Positions 33,195 through 42,162 are shown, numbered from the stretch's first letter. The stretch is DNA of 64,000 bases from Lachnospiraceae bacterium (GCA_017623215.1 JAGAPO010000086.1:53838-117837); one strand, 5' to 3'. The notes: generated from the sequence alone by a model not told the origin. Program-made: numbers and translations.

Positions 33195-34979
33195 CTACAT
33201 GCGATCCGGCGCTTCAAAGCCGAGCAGATCGATACAAATCTCCAGAATTGCAAGCACCAGAAGAATCAGAGCCATCCACTCTTCCTTCTTGTCCGCGTCT
33301 TCCTCCGATATAATCTTGTTCTCGTGGTAGAAGCTGTTAAATGCATCCGCAAGTTCATATACGAACTGACAGATCTTATGCGGCGCATTCTCCTCATACG
33401 CATGCTCCATCATATCATTGAACTTTGCCGCCTGCAGCATCAGAGCCATCTCAGACGCGCCGCGCTCTCGTGCCGTCTTCCGGAACGAAAGATTGGAAAG
33501 CTTTGCGTCCGCTCCGGTCTGATCCTTGTATTTGGCAAGGATGGACTTGATTCTTACCATTGTATAAAGAATATACGGGCCGGTATTTCCCTCGAAGGCG
33601 ATAAAGCGGTCGATATCGAAGATATAGTCCTTGGAAGCCTGGTTCGATAAATCTCCGTATTTGATTGCGGCAAGGCCGACCTTTGCCGCGATCGCACGTG
33701 CCTCCTCCTCGGGCATCTCACGGTTCTGCATAATCTTATCATAGACTGCGTCGGTAATGTTCTGAATCAAGGTCTCAAGGCGCATAACGCCGCCCTCTCT
33801 TGTCTTAAACGGCTTGCCGTCCTTTCCGTTCATCGTGCCGAAGCCAAGGAAGGTAAGCTTCGTCGAATCCGGAACGATTCCCGTCTTCTTCGCGCAGCGG
33901 AAGCACTGCTCGAAATGCATCTCCTGACGCTTGTCCACCACGTAGGTAATCGCATCCGGATGAAAGAGCTTCATGCGCTCCAACATCGTCGCAAGATCCG
34001 TCGTGCTGTAGAGGGTCGCTCCGTCCGATTTGAGGAGAATGTAGGGAGGAATCTCCTTGGTGTCCGTATCCTCTTTCACGTCAATGACCAGCGCGCCCTC
34101 GCTGACTCTGGTATATCCCCTTGCCTTCATATCCGCAACCATATCCGGAATATAAGGCTGTGCGTCGCTCTCTTTCTTCCAAAGCTCGAACGATACGTTC
34201 AGTTTATCGTAGTTCTTCTTCAGATCGGGAATCGACACGTTCATGATATGGTTCCACAGCGCCCGGTAGCCGCGTCTTCCCTGCTGAAGCTGAACGGTCG
34301 CATTCCTTGCTTCCTCCTTGTACTCGGGATGTTCCTTCGAATATGCGCTTGCAGCCGGATAGATCTCCTCCAGTTCACTGAGCGTAAAGGGAGGGGTATC
34401 CGGGTATTCCCCTGTGTAGTTCTCATCAAAATAGACTAATTCCGGCTGACGCTTCTTTAACTCGGTAATGATAAGTCCCATCTGAAGGCCCCAGTCTCCT
34501 AAATGCACGTCGCCGATTACCGTATGTCCCATGAAGCGCCCGATTCTCTTTAAGCTTTCGCCGATGATTGCGGAACGCAGATGTCCGATATGAAGGGGCT
34601 TTGCCACGTTCGGCCCGCCATAGTCGATTATGATGGTCTTCGGATTCTTCGCCTTATCACAGCCGCAGCGCTCATCCGCCGCCATATCTGCAAGATAGCC
34701 TGCGATGTAATCCGGGTTCAGGTTCATATTGATGAATCCGGGCATGATTGCGGTGATCGAGGAGAATATCGGGTTGTCCTTCACCAGCTCCAGAACGTCG
34801 TTCGCAATCATGATCGGAGCCTTTTTGTACTGCTTTGCCGCCGCGAGCGCGCCGTTGCACTGGTACTGGCACAGGTCGGGACGGTTCGAAAGTGCAACCT
34901 CACCGTATTTTTCATCATAGCCTTTTTCGACAAATGCCTTTTTTAAGACATCTGATATCTGATCCATTAGTTTTTCCAT
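33195..34979 (-). CDS. argS: Arginine--tRNA ligase
   Basis: Class I synthetase that charges tRNA-Arg. The HIGH motif is intact (VAKPLHIGHLRSAIIG, H130-H133), and the KMSKS equivalent is degenerate (GKPFKTREGG), as usual in ArgRS. The N-terminal Add1 domain and C-terminal anticodon-binding DALR domain (SEMALMLQAAKFNDMM, ending in GFEAPDRM) are present; 594 residues fits. GGAGG lies six bases before the ATG. Its leader contains a very long hairpin but no T-box signature. Confidence 0.97.
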   Translation of the reverse strand: MEKLMDQISDVLKKAFVEKGYDEKYGEVALSNRPDLCQYQCNGALAAAKQYKKAPIMIANDVLELVKDNPIFSSITAIMPGFINMNLNPDYIAGYLADMAADERCGCDKAKNPKTIIIDYGGPNVAKPLHIGHLRSAIIGESLKRIGRFMGHTVIGDVHLGDWGLQMGLIITELKKRQPELVYFDENYTGEYPDTPPFTLSELEEIYPAASAYSKEHPEYKEEARNATVQLQQGRRGYRALWNHIMNVSIPDLKKNYDKLNVSFELWKKESDAQPYIPDMVADMKARGYTRVSEGALVIDVKEDTDTKEIPPYILLKSDGATLYSTTDLATMLERMKLFHPDAITYVVDKRQEMHFEQCFRCAKKTGIVPDSTKLTFLGFGTMNGKDGKPFKTREGGVMRLETLIQNITDAVYDKIMQNREMPEEEARAIAAKVGLAAIKYGDLSNQASKDYIFDIDRFIAFEGNTGPYILYTMVRIKSILAKYKDQTGADAKLSNLSFRKTARERGASEMALMLQAAKFNDMMEHAYEENAPHKICQFVYELADAFNSFYHENKIISEEDADKKEEWMALILLVLAILEICIDLLGFEAPDRM

Positions 34980-35065
34980 AAAAGTCCTCCGTATTATTTT
35001 TATTCGGCGGGGATGCCGTCGTTTGCCTGAAAAAGAATGCCTGGGCGTGAGTGATTTCCTTCTTT

Positions 35066-35132
35066 AGACCAATTCGAAAAGCATCTGAACATGCAGTTTG
35101 GTATGCGTGTCAGATGCTTTTCGAACCGGTCT
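35066..35132. repeat. Long inverted repeat in the argS leader
   Basis: AGACC (35066-35070) and TTCGAAAAGCATCTG (35073-35087) pair with CAGATGCTTTTCGAA (35111-35125) and GGTCT (35128-35132). The 15-bp core is perfect, and a further ACATGCA/TGCGTGT helix closes the loop. No T tract follows on either strand, so it is not a normal terminator. It lies about 87 bases upstream of argS. Confidence 0.75.
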
Positions 35133-35206
35133 GACTTTGCCCTGTACGAATTGTACCACAGTTTTTCAGAATTGTCATCCTTAATTTGCGGTTGTTGAAT
35201 GCAAAT

Positions 35207-35243
35207 ATCCCCGGAGACAGTTTTTTACTCTGCCTCCGGGGAT
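35207..35243. terminator. Strong hairpin after the DUF4097 gene
   Basis: ATCCCCGGAGACAG (35207-35220) pairs with CTGCCTCCGGGGAT (35230-35243), 14 bp with one G-U. It follows the DUF4097 stop by nine bases on the minus strand, but the expected T tract is only ATTT, so termination may be partial or the stem may serve as an mRNA 3' end. Confidence 0.6.
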
Positions 35244-35252
35244 GCATCCGCT

Positions 35253-36245
35253 TTACCACCCGGTAGTCACCACAACCTCACCGATGCCGCATTCCACATG
35301 GAACTCCGCTCCCGCGCCGCGGTCGTAGTCGAGAGAGACATTATTTCCAAGCCCCTCGTATACTTTATCATTCAGGATCACGCTGCCGATTCCGCAGGTG
35401 ATATGGTAATTGTAGGCGTCCTCGGGCTGGCTGGTTGCTAAGTAGATGCTGCCGATTCCGCATTTCAGGGTGCAGTCTCCGCTGATATCACCGGATATCG
35501 TCGCCTCTCCGACACCACAGTCCACGTTCAGCCCCGAGGTATTCAGATAGTTAATCGTCAGGTGTCCGGTTCCAACTGTGATATCCGTCTGCTCTCCGGT
35601 TACCATAAGTTGGCTTATCCAGATCTCTCCGACTCCTGTTTCTATCTTTGCGTGGACCGCAGAAAGCTCCTCCGCAAAAAGGCTTCCGGATCCCACTCGA
35701 AGTACCAGTTCTTCCGCCGTAAAAGCGCTGTCAACAGGAATCGTGACACAGATAATCGGGCCGTTCGAAAGCCCTTCCCTTCCGATACGCTGCAGCCACT
35801 TGCTCCATGACTCTTCGCTTTCCGTCGTATCCTGAATTATCAGAGTTCCGTCCTGCACTTCACAGAGCAGATTCTCCGGAATATAATCCATCACCTCGAC
35901 CTGAAACGAATCTCCGGGAATAATCGTTACTTCCGCGATCTCAACATCAATCGTAAGGGAAGTAATCGTCTCCCCCAGCTCTTCCTGGCTGAACAGCCGG
36001 TATTCTCCGGGGACAGTGCTCTCTTCTCCTTCCAAAAATGTGGCATTTTCTTCCGCAATGCCGGTCTCCCAGGCTGTCGCCGGCATTGCTACATACGTTG
36101 TAGCCCAGACTGTTTCCGTCTCATAACGAGGTCCGTAAAAGGTTCCGTTTGCCAGTCCTATCACATAACCGATTCCGGCTACACCCAGACCAACCGCAAG
36201 GAATACGGATCCGACAATTAGACAAATTTTATAAAAATGTTTCAT
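35253..36245 (-). CDS. DUF4097 family beta-strand repeat protein
   Basis: About 330 residues. One N-terminal membrane helix (KICLIVGSVFLAVGLGVAGIGYVIG) is followed by an extracytoplasmic region and a C-terminal right-handed beta-repeat with recurring G-V/I-G units (ETGVGEIWI, DCGVGEATI, KCGIGSIYL, TCGIGSVIL, ECGIGEVVV). The true ATG at 36245 overlaps the preceding gene's stop as ATGA; a longer open frame upstream is only a shadow. Third gene of the PadR operon; such proteins are thought to act with DUF1700 in envelope stress sensing, but no mechanism is known. Confidence 0.88.
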   Translation of the reverse strand: MKHFYKICLIVGSVFLAVGLGVAGIGYVIGLANGTFYGPRYETETVWATTYVAMPATAWETGIAEENATFLEGEESTVPGEYRLFSQEELGETITSLTIDVEIAEVTIIPGDSFQVEVMDYIPENLLCEVQDGTLIIQDTTESEESWSKWLQRIGREGLSNGPIICVTIPVDSAFTAEELVLRVGSGSLFAEELSAVHAKIETGVGEIWISQLMVTGEQTDITVGTGHLTINYLNTSGLNVDCGVGEATISGDISGDCTLKCGIGSIYLATSQPEDAYNYHITCGIGSVILNDKVYEGLGNNVSLDYDRGAGAEFHVECGIGEVVVTTGW

Positions 36246-37201
36246 GCGTGTACTCCTTTCCCGCGAATCGGCATCCTGCAGACCGCCGCAATTCCTCTTG
36301 CAAGCGCCGGAATTACCTTGGTGATAATCGCCGCAGTTGCCGCAAGCAGCAGCATGCCGATTCCGACTGCTGCCATTGCGCATCCAAGCGTGACAATCGC
36401 AGTTAACGGATTCGCAATCAGGTTCACAAGTCCTGCCACAAATGCAATCACTCCGCCCCCGATACAGGCAACCGAGCCAACTCCGATTCCAACCACCAAT
36501 ACCACCGCCGATATAATCAGTCCAAGGATGACCCCCAACACTCCAAGCAGGATCGGGAACCAGATCGGAGACGCAACGCACAGAATCACTATCCACAGGG
36601 TTCGATTCTTCTTTGAGACGTGAAAGCCTCCATCCGAATCCTCTTCCCGGTTCCGCTGTTCTCTTCGTGCAGCACGCTCCGCCTCATACCTTGCCGCCTG
36701 TGCTCTTCTTCGTTCTTCTTCATACCGACGTTCTTCCTCGTAACGGTTCTTCCAGTCTTCTTCCGGTGTCTCTTCATATTCGGAGAACGGACTCTCGTAT
36801 GAGGTCTGGTTCCCGCTCTGTCCGTCCGCCTGTCCTGTTCTTGCTTCCTGATCAATAATGATATCTTCAGGCCTTTCTCCCGCTTCCTGCTTTTCTTCGG
36901 CCTTCGAAGCGGTCCGGCCGGCCCGCTCCGCCACTGCGTAGCGGATCGTCTGCTCATCCGGATCTGCGTATCCTCGCTCTGTGTAGCTTCCCTCGGGACT
37001 GTTCGCATTTCCAAATAATCCCTCTTTGATTCCGCCAGCCACCTGCTCCGGTGCTCCAAGCTCCCTGATTACCTGCTCCTCGTTCGAAGCTCCCGCATCT
37101 TCAAAATAATCCTCATAATACTGAAGAGCATCCTTCCTGTCATCGGATGAAATATCCATCAGCAGCTCATTCAGTCTTTGCATGTATTCCAGACGATTCA
37201 T
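36242..37201 (-). CDS. DUF1700 (HAAS) membrane protein
   Basis: About 319 residues. The N-terminal DUF1700/HAAS helical domain (MNRLEYMQRLNELL, ALQYYEDYFEDAG, LGAPEQVAGGIKEGLFG) is followed by an acidic, Arg/Glu-rich linker (roughly 80-200) and then three or four membrane helices. ATG 37201 overlaps the padR stop (ATGA); an upstream in-frame start at 37246 would add unrelated residues. Paired with padR and DUF4097 as in many Firmicutes; in such systems the membrane protein is the partner whose level PadR controls. Confidence 0.9.
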   Translation of the reverse strand: MNRLEYMQRLNELLMDISSDDRKDALQYYEDYFEDAGASNEEQVIRELGAPEQVAGGIKEGLFGNANSPEGSYTERGYADPDEQTIRYAVAERAGRTASKAEEKQEAGERPEDIIIDQEARTGQADGQSGNQTSYESPFSEYEETPEEDWKNRYEEERRYEEERRRAQAARYEAERAARREQRNREEDSDGGFHVSKKNRTLWIVILCVASPIWFPILLGVLGVILGLIISAVVLVVGIGVGSVACIGGGVIAFVAGLVNLIANPLTAIVTLGCAMAAVGIGMLLLAATAAIITKVIPALARGIAAVCRMPIRGKGVHA

Positions 37202-37557
37202 CCTTTTCTTTCCCTCCGTTCCGCTCCAGGCAAGGCACCCGAGCAAGTATCCTGAAATATTCGATTAATTTTGTCCGAATAGGCCTTCCACTCGGCCCTA
37301 TAAAGCCGAAGCTGCGCCTGGCCCTCGTCCGTTATCTTATAATACCGCCTGTTCCTTCCGTTAAATTCCCGGTCATAGACTTCAAGGCAGCTGTCCTTTT
37401 GGAGTCTTCGCAGGACTGGATAAAGCGTCGATTCCGATATCTCAATCGCCTCACGGACATCCTGTGTAATCTTGTAACCGTAGGTTCCTTCCGGTTCTTT
37501 CGATACCGCAGCCAGTACAATCGCGTCCAACAGCGCGGCACCTGTATTGAATACCAT
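37198..37557 (-). CDS. PadR family transcriptional regulator
   Basis: A 119-residue winged-helix repressor. The fold's landmarks are LDAIVLAAVSKEPEGTYGY, the recognition helix ISESTLYPVLRRLQKD and the wing EFNGRNRRYYKITDEGQ. The ATG at 37557 has AAAGGAAG seven bases upstream; an in-frame ATG at 37581 does not. First gene of the padR-DUF1700-DUF4097 operon, and a dyad overlapping the promoter is a likely autoregulatory site. Confidence 0.95.
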   Translation of the reverse strand: MVFNTGAALLDAIVLAAVSKEPEGTYGYKITQDVREAIEISESTLYPVLRRLQKDSCLEVYDREFNGRNRRYYKITDEGQAQLRLYRAEWKAYSDKINRIFQDTCSGALPGAERRERKG

Positions 37558-37670
37558 GCAGCCACTTCCTTTCTGAAACATCCCTTCTTACCTCTCTTTC
37601 CATATACGCTCCGAACGCATCTTCGCAGAATCGGATCAGGGGAAGAGAGTTTCGTAATATTATTTTCCCT

Positions 37671-37723
37671 AACAATATTGTTTTCTTATCAATACTATAC
37701 AACGTATAATATCATTCTGTCAA
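37671..37723 (-). promoter_or_regulatory. padR operon promoter with candidate operators
   Basis: TTGACA (37718-37723), 18 bases, TATAGT (37694-37699) on the minus strand. A dyad ATACTATAC-N3-GTATAATAT (37692-37712) covers the -10 and spacer, well placed for PadR repression. A second perfect palindrome, AACAATATTGTT (37671-37682), sits just downstream of the start point. Confidence 0.65.
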
Positions 37724-37791
37724 TATGCTTTGAAGAAAATTCATATCTTCTTAAGAAGTTTTTACGGACAGGTCTTGGAGGCGGGACGCCA

Positions 37792-37858
37792 GACAGACGA
37801 ATCCCCTTCCAAACACCGCCTGCCTGAAATGTCGGGTTTGAAAGGGGATTCGTCTGTC
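37792..37858. repeat. Long inverted repeat between SDR and padR genes
   Basis: GACAGACGAATCCCCTT (37792-37808) pairs perfectly with AAGGGGATTCGTCTGTC (37842-37858) around a 33-base loop. No T tract follows on either strand. It lies 67 bases past the SDR stop. Confidence 0.75.
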
Positions 37859-37925
37859 CGGACGGTTATTCCTGCCTCTCCTGCGCATTGGCGTTGATAG
37901 ACAGAGGATGGGGAAACTGCCTGAG

Positions 37926-38714
37926 TCAGGACTTTGTCTTGTTTTTTTGAATGCGGTATTCGATCGGAAGGAGCCATCCGGTTGGAAGGAATTTTGAGCC
38001 AAGATGAAGGATTTTGTTTGGAAGGCCGGGGCAGATGAGTTCTTTGCCGCGGAGCATTCCTTTTACGGCATATTTGGCGCAGGTCTCCGGTGTCAGGCTT
38101 CCGAAGGCAAAGATTCCCGTTCGCGTCCTGGTTACACCGGCTTTCTTGTCAAATCCGGTATTGACCGGGCCAGGCAGGAAGGTACTGACAGTGATTTTCT
38201 TTCCGGAGCGTTTCAGCTCGTAATTGATGCTTCGGGAGAGTGTGATTACATAAGACTTGCTTGCAGCATAGGCTGCCATTCCTGGACCCGGGAGGAGGCC
38301 TGCGAGGCTTGCGGTATTCAGGATTCGCCCCTTTTCCATTGTCTGAACAAAGAGCTTTAACAGCACGTGGGCGGCTTCGGTGTTCAGGCGCAGGGTTGCA
38401 AGGTCATCCTTTAACGGAGTGTCCGCAAAGTCTCCCACTTTGCCCATTCCTGCATTGTTGATAAAGACAGTTGGAGCATATGGGACGCAGGTTTGAAAAA
38501 AGCGAAGAACGTCGTCCTGCTTTGTCAGGTCGCAGGCACAGGGCTCGACCGATATTCCGTATCTGGGTTCCCATTCTTTTTTCAGCTGCTGCAGCTTTTC
38601 TCCGTTCCTTGCAGTCAGGATGAGGGAATAGCCTTTTTCTGCCAGCAATCTGGCGATTGCAAGGCCGATTCCTTCTGATGCACCGGTTACCGCAGCATAT
38701 TGTACGGTGCTCAT
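37926..38714 (-). CDS. Short-chain dehydrogenase/reductase
   Basis: A 262-residue NAD(P)-dependent oxidoreductase of the classical SDR type. The Rossmann motif TGASEGIG is at residues 10-17, the structural NNAG follows, and the active site Ser plus YxxxK (YAASKSY) is present. The C-terminal ~50 residues extend beyond the core with a hydrophobic ICPGLPNKILHLGSKFLP segment, as in YqjQ/DltE-like SDRs near the membrane. ATG 38714 has GGAGGA six bases upstream; an in-frame upstream start at 38819 has none. Substrate unknown. Confidence 0.92.
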   Translation of the reverse strand: MSTVQYAAVTGASEGIGLAIARLLAEKGYSLILTARNGEKLQQLKKEWEPRYGISVEPCACDLTKQDDVLRFFQTCVPYAPTVFINNAGMGKVGDFADTPLKDDLATLRLNTEAAHVLLKLFVQTMEKGRILNTASLAGLLPGPGMAAYAASKSYVITLSRSINYELKRSGKKITVSTFLPGPVNTGFDKKAGVTRTRTGIFAFGSLTPETCAKYAVKGMLRGKELICPGLPNKILHLGSKFLPTGWLLPIEYRIQKNKTKS

Positions 38715-38748
38715 ATATTCTCCTCCTTCTGCCGCTTCGGCCGCTTTT

Positions 38749-39267
38749 TTAATCGTAAAACAGAATCGACGGATAATACCGGAACCATATTTTCCCGATG
38801 ATGGCGTCGCGTTGCACATACGTATGTCTCCAGTATCTCGAGTCCTCAGACTCTTCCCGGTTGTCTCCCAACATAAAATAAGAGTCCTCCGGCACCGTAT
38901 ACGGTCCGTAATCTCCGGTCGGTGTCTCCTTCAGATAGGGTTCCGAAAGCGGCTCGTCCGCCCCGTTCACATAGACCAGCCCGTCCCGTATCTCAATTGT
39001 ATCGCCCGGAAGACCAATAATACGCTTTGCATAATTTATCGTCTCATTATCCGGATACCGGAACACTACCATATCTCCGCGCTTCGGTTCCGCAAACAGA
39101 TAGGATACCCGCAGAACCACCACCTTATCTCCCGCTATAATGGTATTCTCCATGGATTCTGTCGGAATCTCCACCCGCATAATTATCATATAGTTAATCA
39201 CAAATGCAAGTGCGACGGCAAGAAGTACGAGCACAAGCCAGCCGCCTGCTTCTTTTCGGATATTCAT
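38749..39267 (-). CDS. lepB: Signal peptidase I
   Basis: Membrane-bound serine protease that removes signal peptides from secreted proteins. One N-terminal membrane helix is followed by the catalytic Ser38 in PTESMENT and the general base Lys81 in YAKRIIGLPGD; the conserved LGDNREESEDSRYW box is present. At 172 residues it is the short Gram-positive S26 type. GGAG lies five bases before the ATG. It has its own consensus promoter downstream of galT. Confidence 0.96.
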   Translation of the reverse strand: MNIRKEAGGWLVLVLLAVALAFVINYMIIMRVEIPTESMENTIIAGDKVVVLRVSYLFAEPKRGDMVVFRYPDNETINYAKRIIGLPGDTIEIRDGLVYVNGADEPLSEPYLKETPTGDYGPYTVPEDSYFMLGDNREESEDSRYWRHTYVQRDAIIGKIWFRYYPSILFYD

Positions 39268-39326
39268 ATACGCTCCGTTTCCGCGGCTGCTGCCGCATAT
39301 GATTGAACTCTAAGCTTATATGAACT

Positions 39327-39355
39327 ATCATAACGGCTGGCTGTGCACTTGTCAA
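39327..39355 (-). promoter_or_regulatory. Sigma-A promoter of lepB
   Basis: TTGACA (39350-39355), 17 bases, TATGAT (39327-39332) on the minus strand, 60 bases before lepB. Confidence 0.75.
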
Positions 39356-39371
39356 GGGAGGACGTTCCCGC

Positions 39372-40910
39372 TTACCGATTCACAGCTTCCACGAATCGGA
39401 GGAATGCCTCCTGACCGGCCGCATCCCGCTTATACACGCCCGCGTGTTCCAATACGGTTGCAAATACAATGCCGATCTCTTTCTTTAAGATATCGTCAAT
39501 ATTGTCCTTATCCACCTTATCATACTTCGAAAGGAATTCCTCTGCCCAGTCCGCATGCTTGGCAATGCTCTCGTCTGCGCGCAGGTCTTTGCCGGTCACG
39601 ATTGCATCCGCAAGGGTCTCCATCTCCGCCGCAAGTCTTGCAGGAAGTACTGCAAGGCCCATAACCTCAATTAAGCCGATGTTCTCCTTCTTGATGTGGT
39701 GCAGCTCCTGGTGAGGATGGTATACGCCGAGCGGGTGCTCCTCGGTGGTCACGTTATTGCGAAGGACCAGATCGAGCTCGTAGTTCCCGCCGTTCTTTCT
39801 GGCAATCGGCGTGATTGTGTTATGCGGCTCCGGATTCGCGTCGGTCTCGCCATTCTTCAGGAGTCTTCCGTCTTCCGCAGAGAATGCGTATACGAATGCC
39901 GCCTCATCGGTGTAGCCGCGCCATGTGCCAAGGATCTTATCCGCAAGCTCGATGATGCGCTCCGTATCAGGCGCGCTCAGCCGGATTACGGACATCGGCC
40001 ATTTTACGATTCCGGCCTTCACATCCTCGTAGCCTGCGAAGGTGATCTCCTTCTCCACCGGCGCTTTCGCCATTGCGAACGTGTAATGTCCGCCCTGGAA
40101 ATGGTCGTGAGTCAGAATCGAACCGCCCACAATCGGAAGATCCGCGTTGGATCCTACAAAATAGTGAGGGAACTGCTTAACAAAGTCGAACAGCTTACCG
40201 AATGCTGCCCTGTCAATCTTCATCGGAGTATGCTCTCCGTTGAATACGATGCAGTGCTCGTTGTAATAGACATACGGAGAATACTGGAATCCCCAGTCTG
40301 AATTATTGATACGGACCGGAATGATTCTGTGGTTCTGTCTTGCCGGGTGGTTCAGCCGTCCCGCATACCCTTCGTTCTCCTTGCAGAGCAGGCACTTCGG
40401 GTAACCGCTCTGCTTCATCAGCTTCGCGGCCGCGATCGCCTTCGGATCCTTCTCGGGCTTGGAAAGGTTGATTGTAATATCAATCTCTCCGTAAGGAGTG
40501 TTAACCATCCACTTCTTGTCGCGGCAGACGCGGTAGCGGCGGATGTAGTCCGAATCCTGGCTCAGCTTGTAAAAATAGTCCGTCGCCTTTACCGGAGATT
40601 CCTCATACCGCTTCTTAAATTCCGCGATTACTTCGCTTGGTCTGGGAGTCAGAAGCCCCATAATCTTTGTATCGAACAGGTCGCGGTACGCCACCGTGTT
40701 CTCCTTCATAAGACCGGCCTCATACGCGTAATTCAGGAGTCCTGAAAGAATCTCGGGAAGCTCGGCCGCGGGTACGCTCGCCGGTTCCTCATATTCCTCC
40801 AGTCCAAATAATTCCAGCATTCTGTTCGTGGTATATACCTTATCTTCCGGTTTGATTAACCCCGTGTCAAGTCCGTATGCCACGAGCTGACTGATATATG
40901 TATGAATCAT
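39372..40910 (-). CDS. galT: UDP-glucose--hexose-1-phosphate uridylyltransferase (type 2)
   Basis: Leloir-pathway enzyme exchanging UMP between UDP-glucose and galactose-1-phosphate. The 512-residue, Firmicutes-type GalT lacks the short E. coli zinc/HPH pattern but has the family boxes SKPEKDPKAIA, CLLCKENEGY, LTHDHFQGGHYTFAM and VYHPHQELHHIKKENIGL. AAGGAGG precedes the ATG, 11 bases after galK, so the two are one operon. A galE epimerase is not in the window. Confidence 0.95.
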   Translation of the reverse strand: MIHTYISQLVAYGLDTGLIKPEDKVYTTNRMLELFGLEEYEEPASVPAAELPEILSGLLNYAYEAGLMKENTVAYRDLFDTKIMGLLTPRPSEVIAEFKKRYEESPVKATDYFYKLSQDSDYIRRYRVCRDKKWMVNTPYGEIDITINLSKPEKDPKAIAAAKLMKQSGYPKCLLCKENEGYAGRLNHPARQNHRIIPVRINNSDWGFQYSPYVYYNEHCIVFNGEHTPMKIDRAAFGKLFDFVKQFPHYFVGSNADLPIVGGSILTHDHFQGGHYTFAMAKAPVEKEITFAGYEDVKAGIVKWPMSVIRLSAPDTERIIELADKILGTWRGYTDEAAFVYAFSAEDGRLLKNGETDANPEPHNTITPIARKNGGNYELDLVLRNNVTTEEHPLGVYHPHQELHHIKKENIGLIEVMGLAVLPARLAAEMETLADAIVTGKDLRADESIAKHADWAEEFLSKYDKVDKDNIDDILKKEIGIVFATVLEHAGVYKRDAAGQEAFLRFVEAVNR

Positions 40911-40921
40911 AAGCGGCCTCC

Positions 40922-42082
40922 TTACAGAACGACCGGACCGTTGCCAATCTCTACTACATAGAAATCGGCCGCATAGCCAATCTTATTCTTATAAGTCTCA
41001 CCGACATTCCGAATGAAAGCGTCAATCTTGTCTTCCTTCACGATGCTGACCGTGCAGCCGCCAAAGCCCGCTCCGGTCATTCTGGAACCGATGACACCCT
41101 CCTGCTCCCAGGAAGTCTCAACCAGCGTATCCAGCTCAATACCGGTAACCTCGTAATCATCACGAAGGGATACATGGGAGGCGTTCATCAGCTCACCAAA
41201 AAGCTTTAAGTCGCCCGCCTTCAGCGCCTCTACCGCGCGAACCGTTCTTCTGTTCTCGTATACCGCATGCTTTGCTCTTCTCTCCTTCACCGGATCGGCA
41301 ATCACAGCGCGGTTCGCCTCGAATTCCTCCTCGGTCAGCTCGCCGAGCGCCCTGATATTCAGTACGGTCTGTAAGGATGCCAGTGCGGACTCGCACTCGC
41401 TTCTGCGCTCATTATATTTGGAATCGCCAAGGCCTCTCTTCTTGTTGCTGCACGCGATTACAATCTTGCAGTCTCCCAGGTCGATCGGAGCGTACTCATA
41501 CTCCAGAGTCGCCGTATCCAGGAAGATCGCATGATTCTTCCTGCCCATTGCGATTGCGAACTGATCCATAATACCGCAGTTCACGCCGATGAACTTGTTC
41601 TCTGCCTCCTGGCAAAGCTTCGAGATCTCGATAAAGTTTAACTCAAGCCCGTACAGTGTCTTTACAATGAACGCGGTCAGAACTTCAATCGACGCGGAGG
41701 AAGAAAGTCCCGAAGAATTCGGAATATTGCCGCTGTATACAAAATCCATGCCGCCCTCTACCGCGTAACCATGCTTTCTTAATACATCGATCACGCCCTT
41801 CGGATAATTCGACCAGTTATCCTTTTTATCATACACGAGAGCTGCAGCATCCACTTCAATCACGCCAAGCTTTTCAAAATTCATCGAATAAAAACGAAGC
41901 ACCCCGTCCTCATTCCTTCTTGCCGCCGCATAGGTCCCAATCGTGAGCGCACAGGGAAATACATGTCCTCCGTTATAATCCGTATGCTCTCCAATCAGAT
42001 TCACGCGCCCCGGAGCGAAGAATACGTCCGGCTCTGCGCCGCCGTACAGCTCCATAAATTTCTTCTTCACTGCGTCCTTCAT
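40922..42082 (-). CDS. galK: Galactokinase
   Basis: GHMP-family kinase that phosphorylates galactose at C1. Visible motifs: PGRVNLIGEHTDYNGG (galactose signature), the phosphate-binding NIPNSSGLSSSAS loop and the C-terminal MTGAGFGGCTVSIV. 386 residues is typical. AGGAGG lies before the ATG and a near-perfect promoter about 80 bases upstream starts the galKT operon. Galactose-1-phosphate passes to GalT next door; UDP-galactose could also feed the glf operon. Confidence 0.97.
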   Translation of the reverse strand: MKDAVKKKFMELYGGAEPDVFFAPGRVNLIGEHTDYNGGHVFPCALTIGTYAAARRNEDGVLRFYSMNFEKLGVIEVDAAALVYDKKDNWSNYPKGVIDVLRKHGYAVEGGMDFVYSGNIPNSSGLSSSASIEVLTAFIVKTLYGLELNFIEISKLCQEAENKFIGVNCGIMDQFAIAMGRKNHAIFLDTATLEYEYAPIDLGDCKIVIACSNKKRGLGDSKYNERRSECESALASLQTVLNIRALGELTEEEFEANRAVIADPVKERRAKHAVYENRRTVRAVEALKAGDLKLFGELMNASHVSLRDDYEVTGIELDTLVETSWEQEGVIGSRMTGAGFGGCTVSIVKEDKIDAFIRNVGETYKNKIGYAADFYVVEIGNGPVVL

Positions 42083-42162
42083 CCTTGACCTCCTGAAATT
42101 CTTTTCTTTTTTTATCTGTTCTAAATATTCTGTTTAAAAACAAAATCTTTGTTCATATGGTT

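Noticed and set aside
34980..35200. T-box riboswitch in the argS leader
   Set aside because: No AGGGTGGNACCGCG-like antiterminator and no terminator with a T tract; only the long hairpin is seen.
36246..36596. Longer DUF4097 frame opening at 36596
   Set aside because: It is a Cys/Gly-rich shadow of the DUF1700 gene; the ATGA overlap at 36242-36245 marks the true start.
35066..37858. CRISPR or insertion-sequence ends formed by the two long inverted repeats
   Set aside because: They have different sequences, no repeat-spacer pattern, no transposase and no target duplication.
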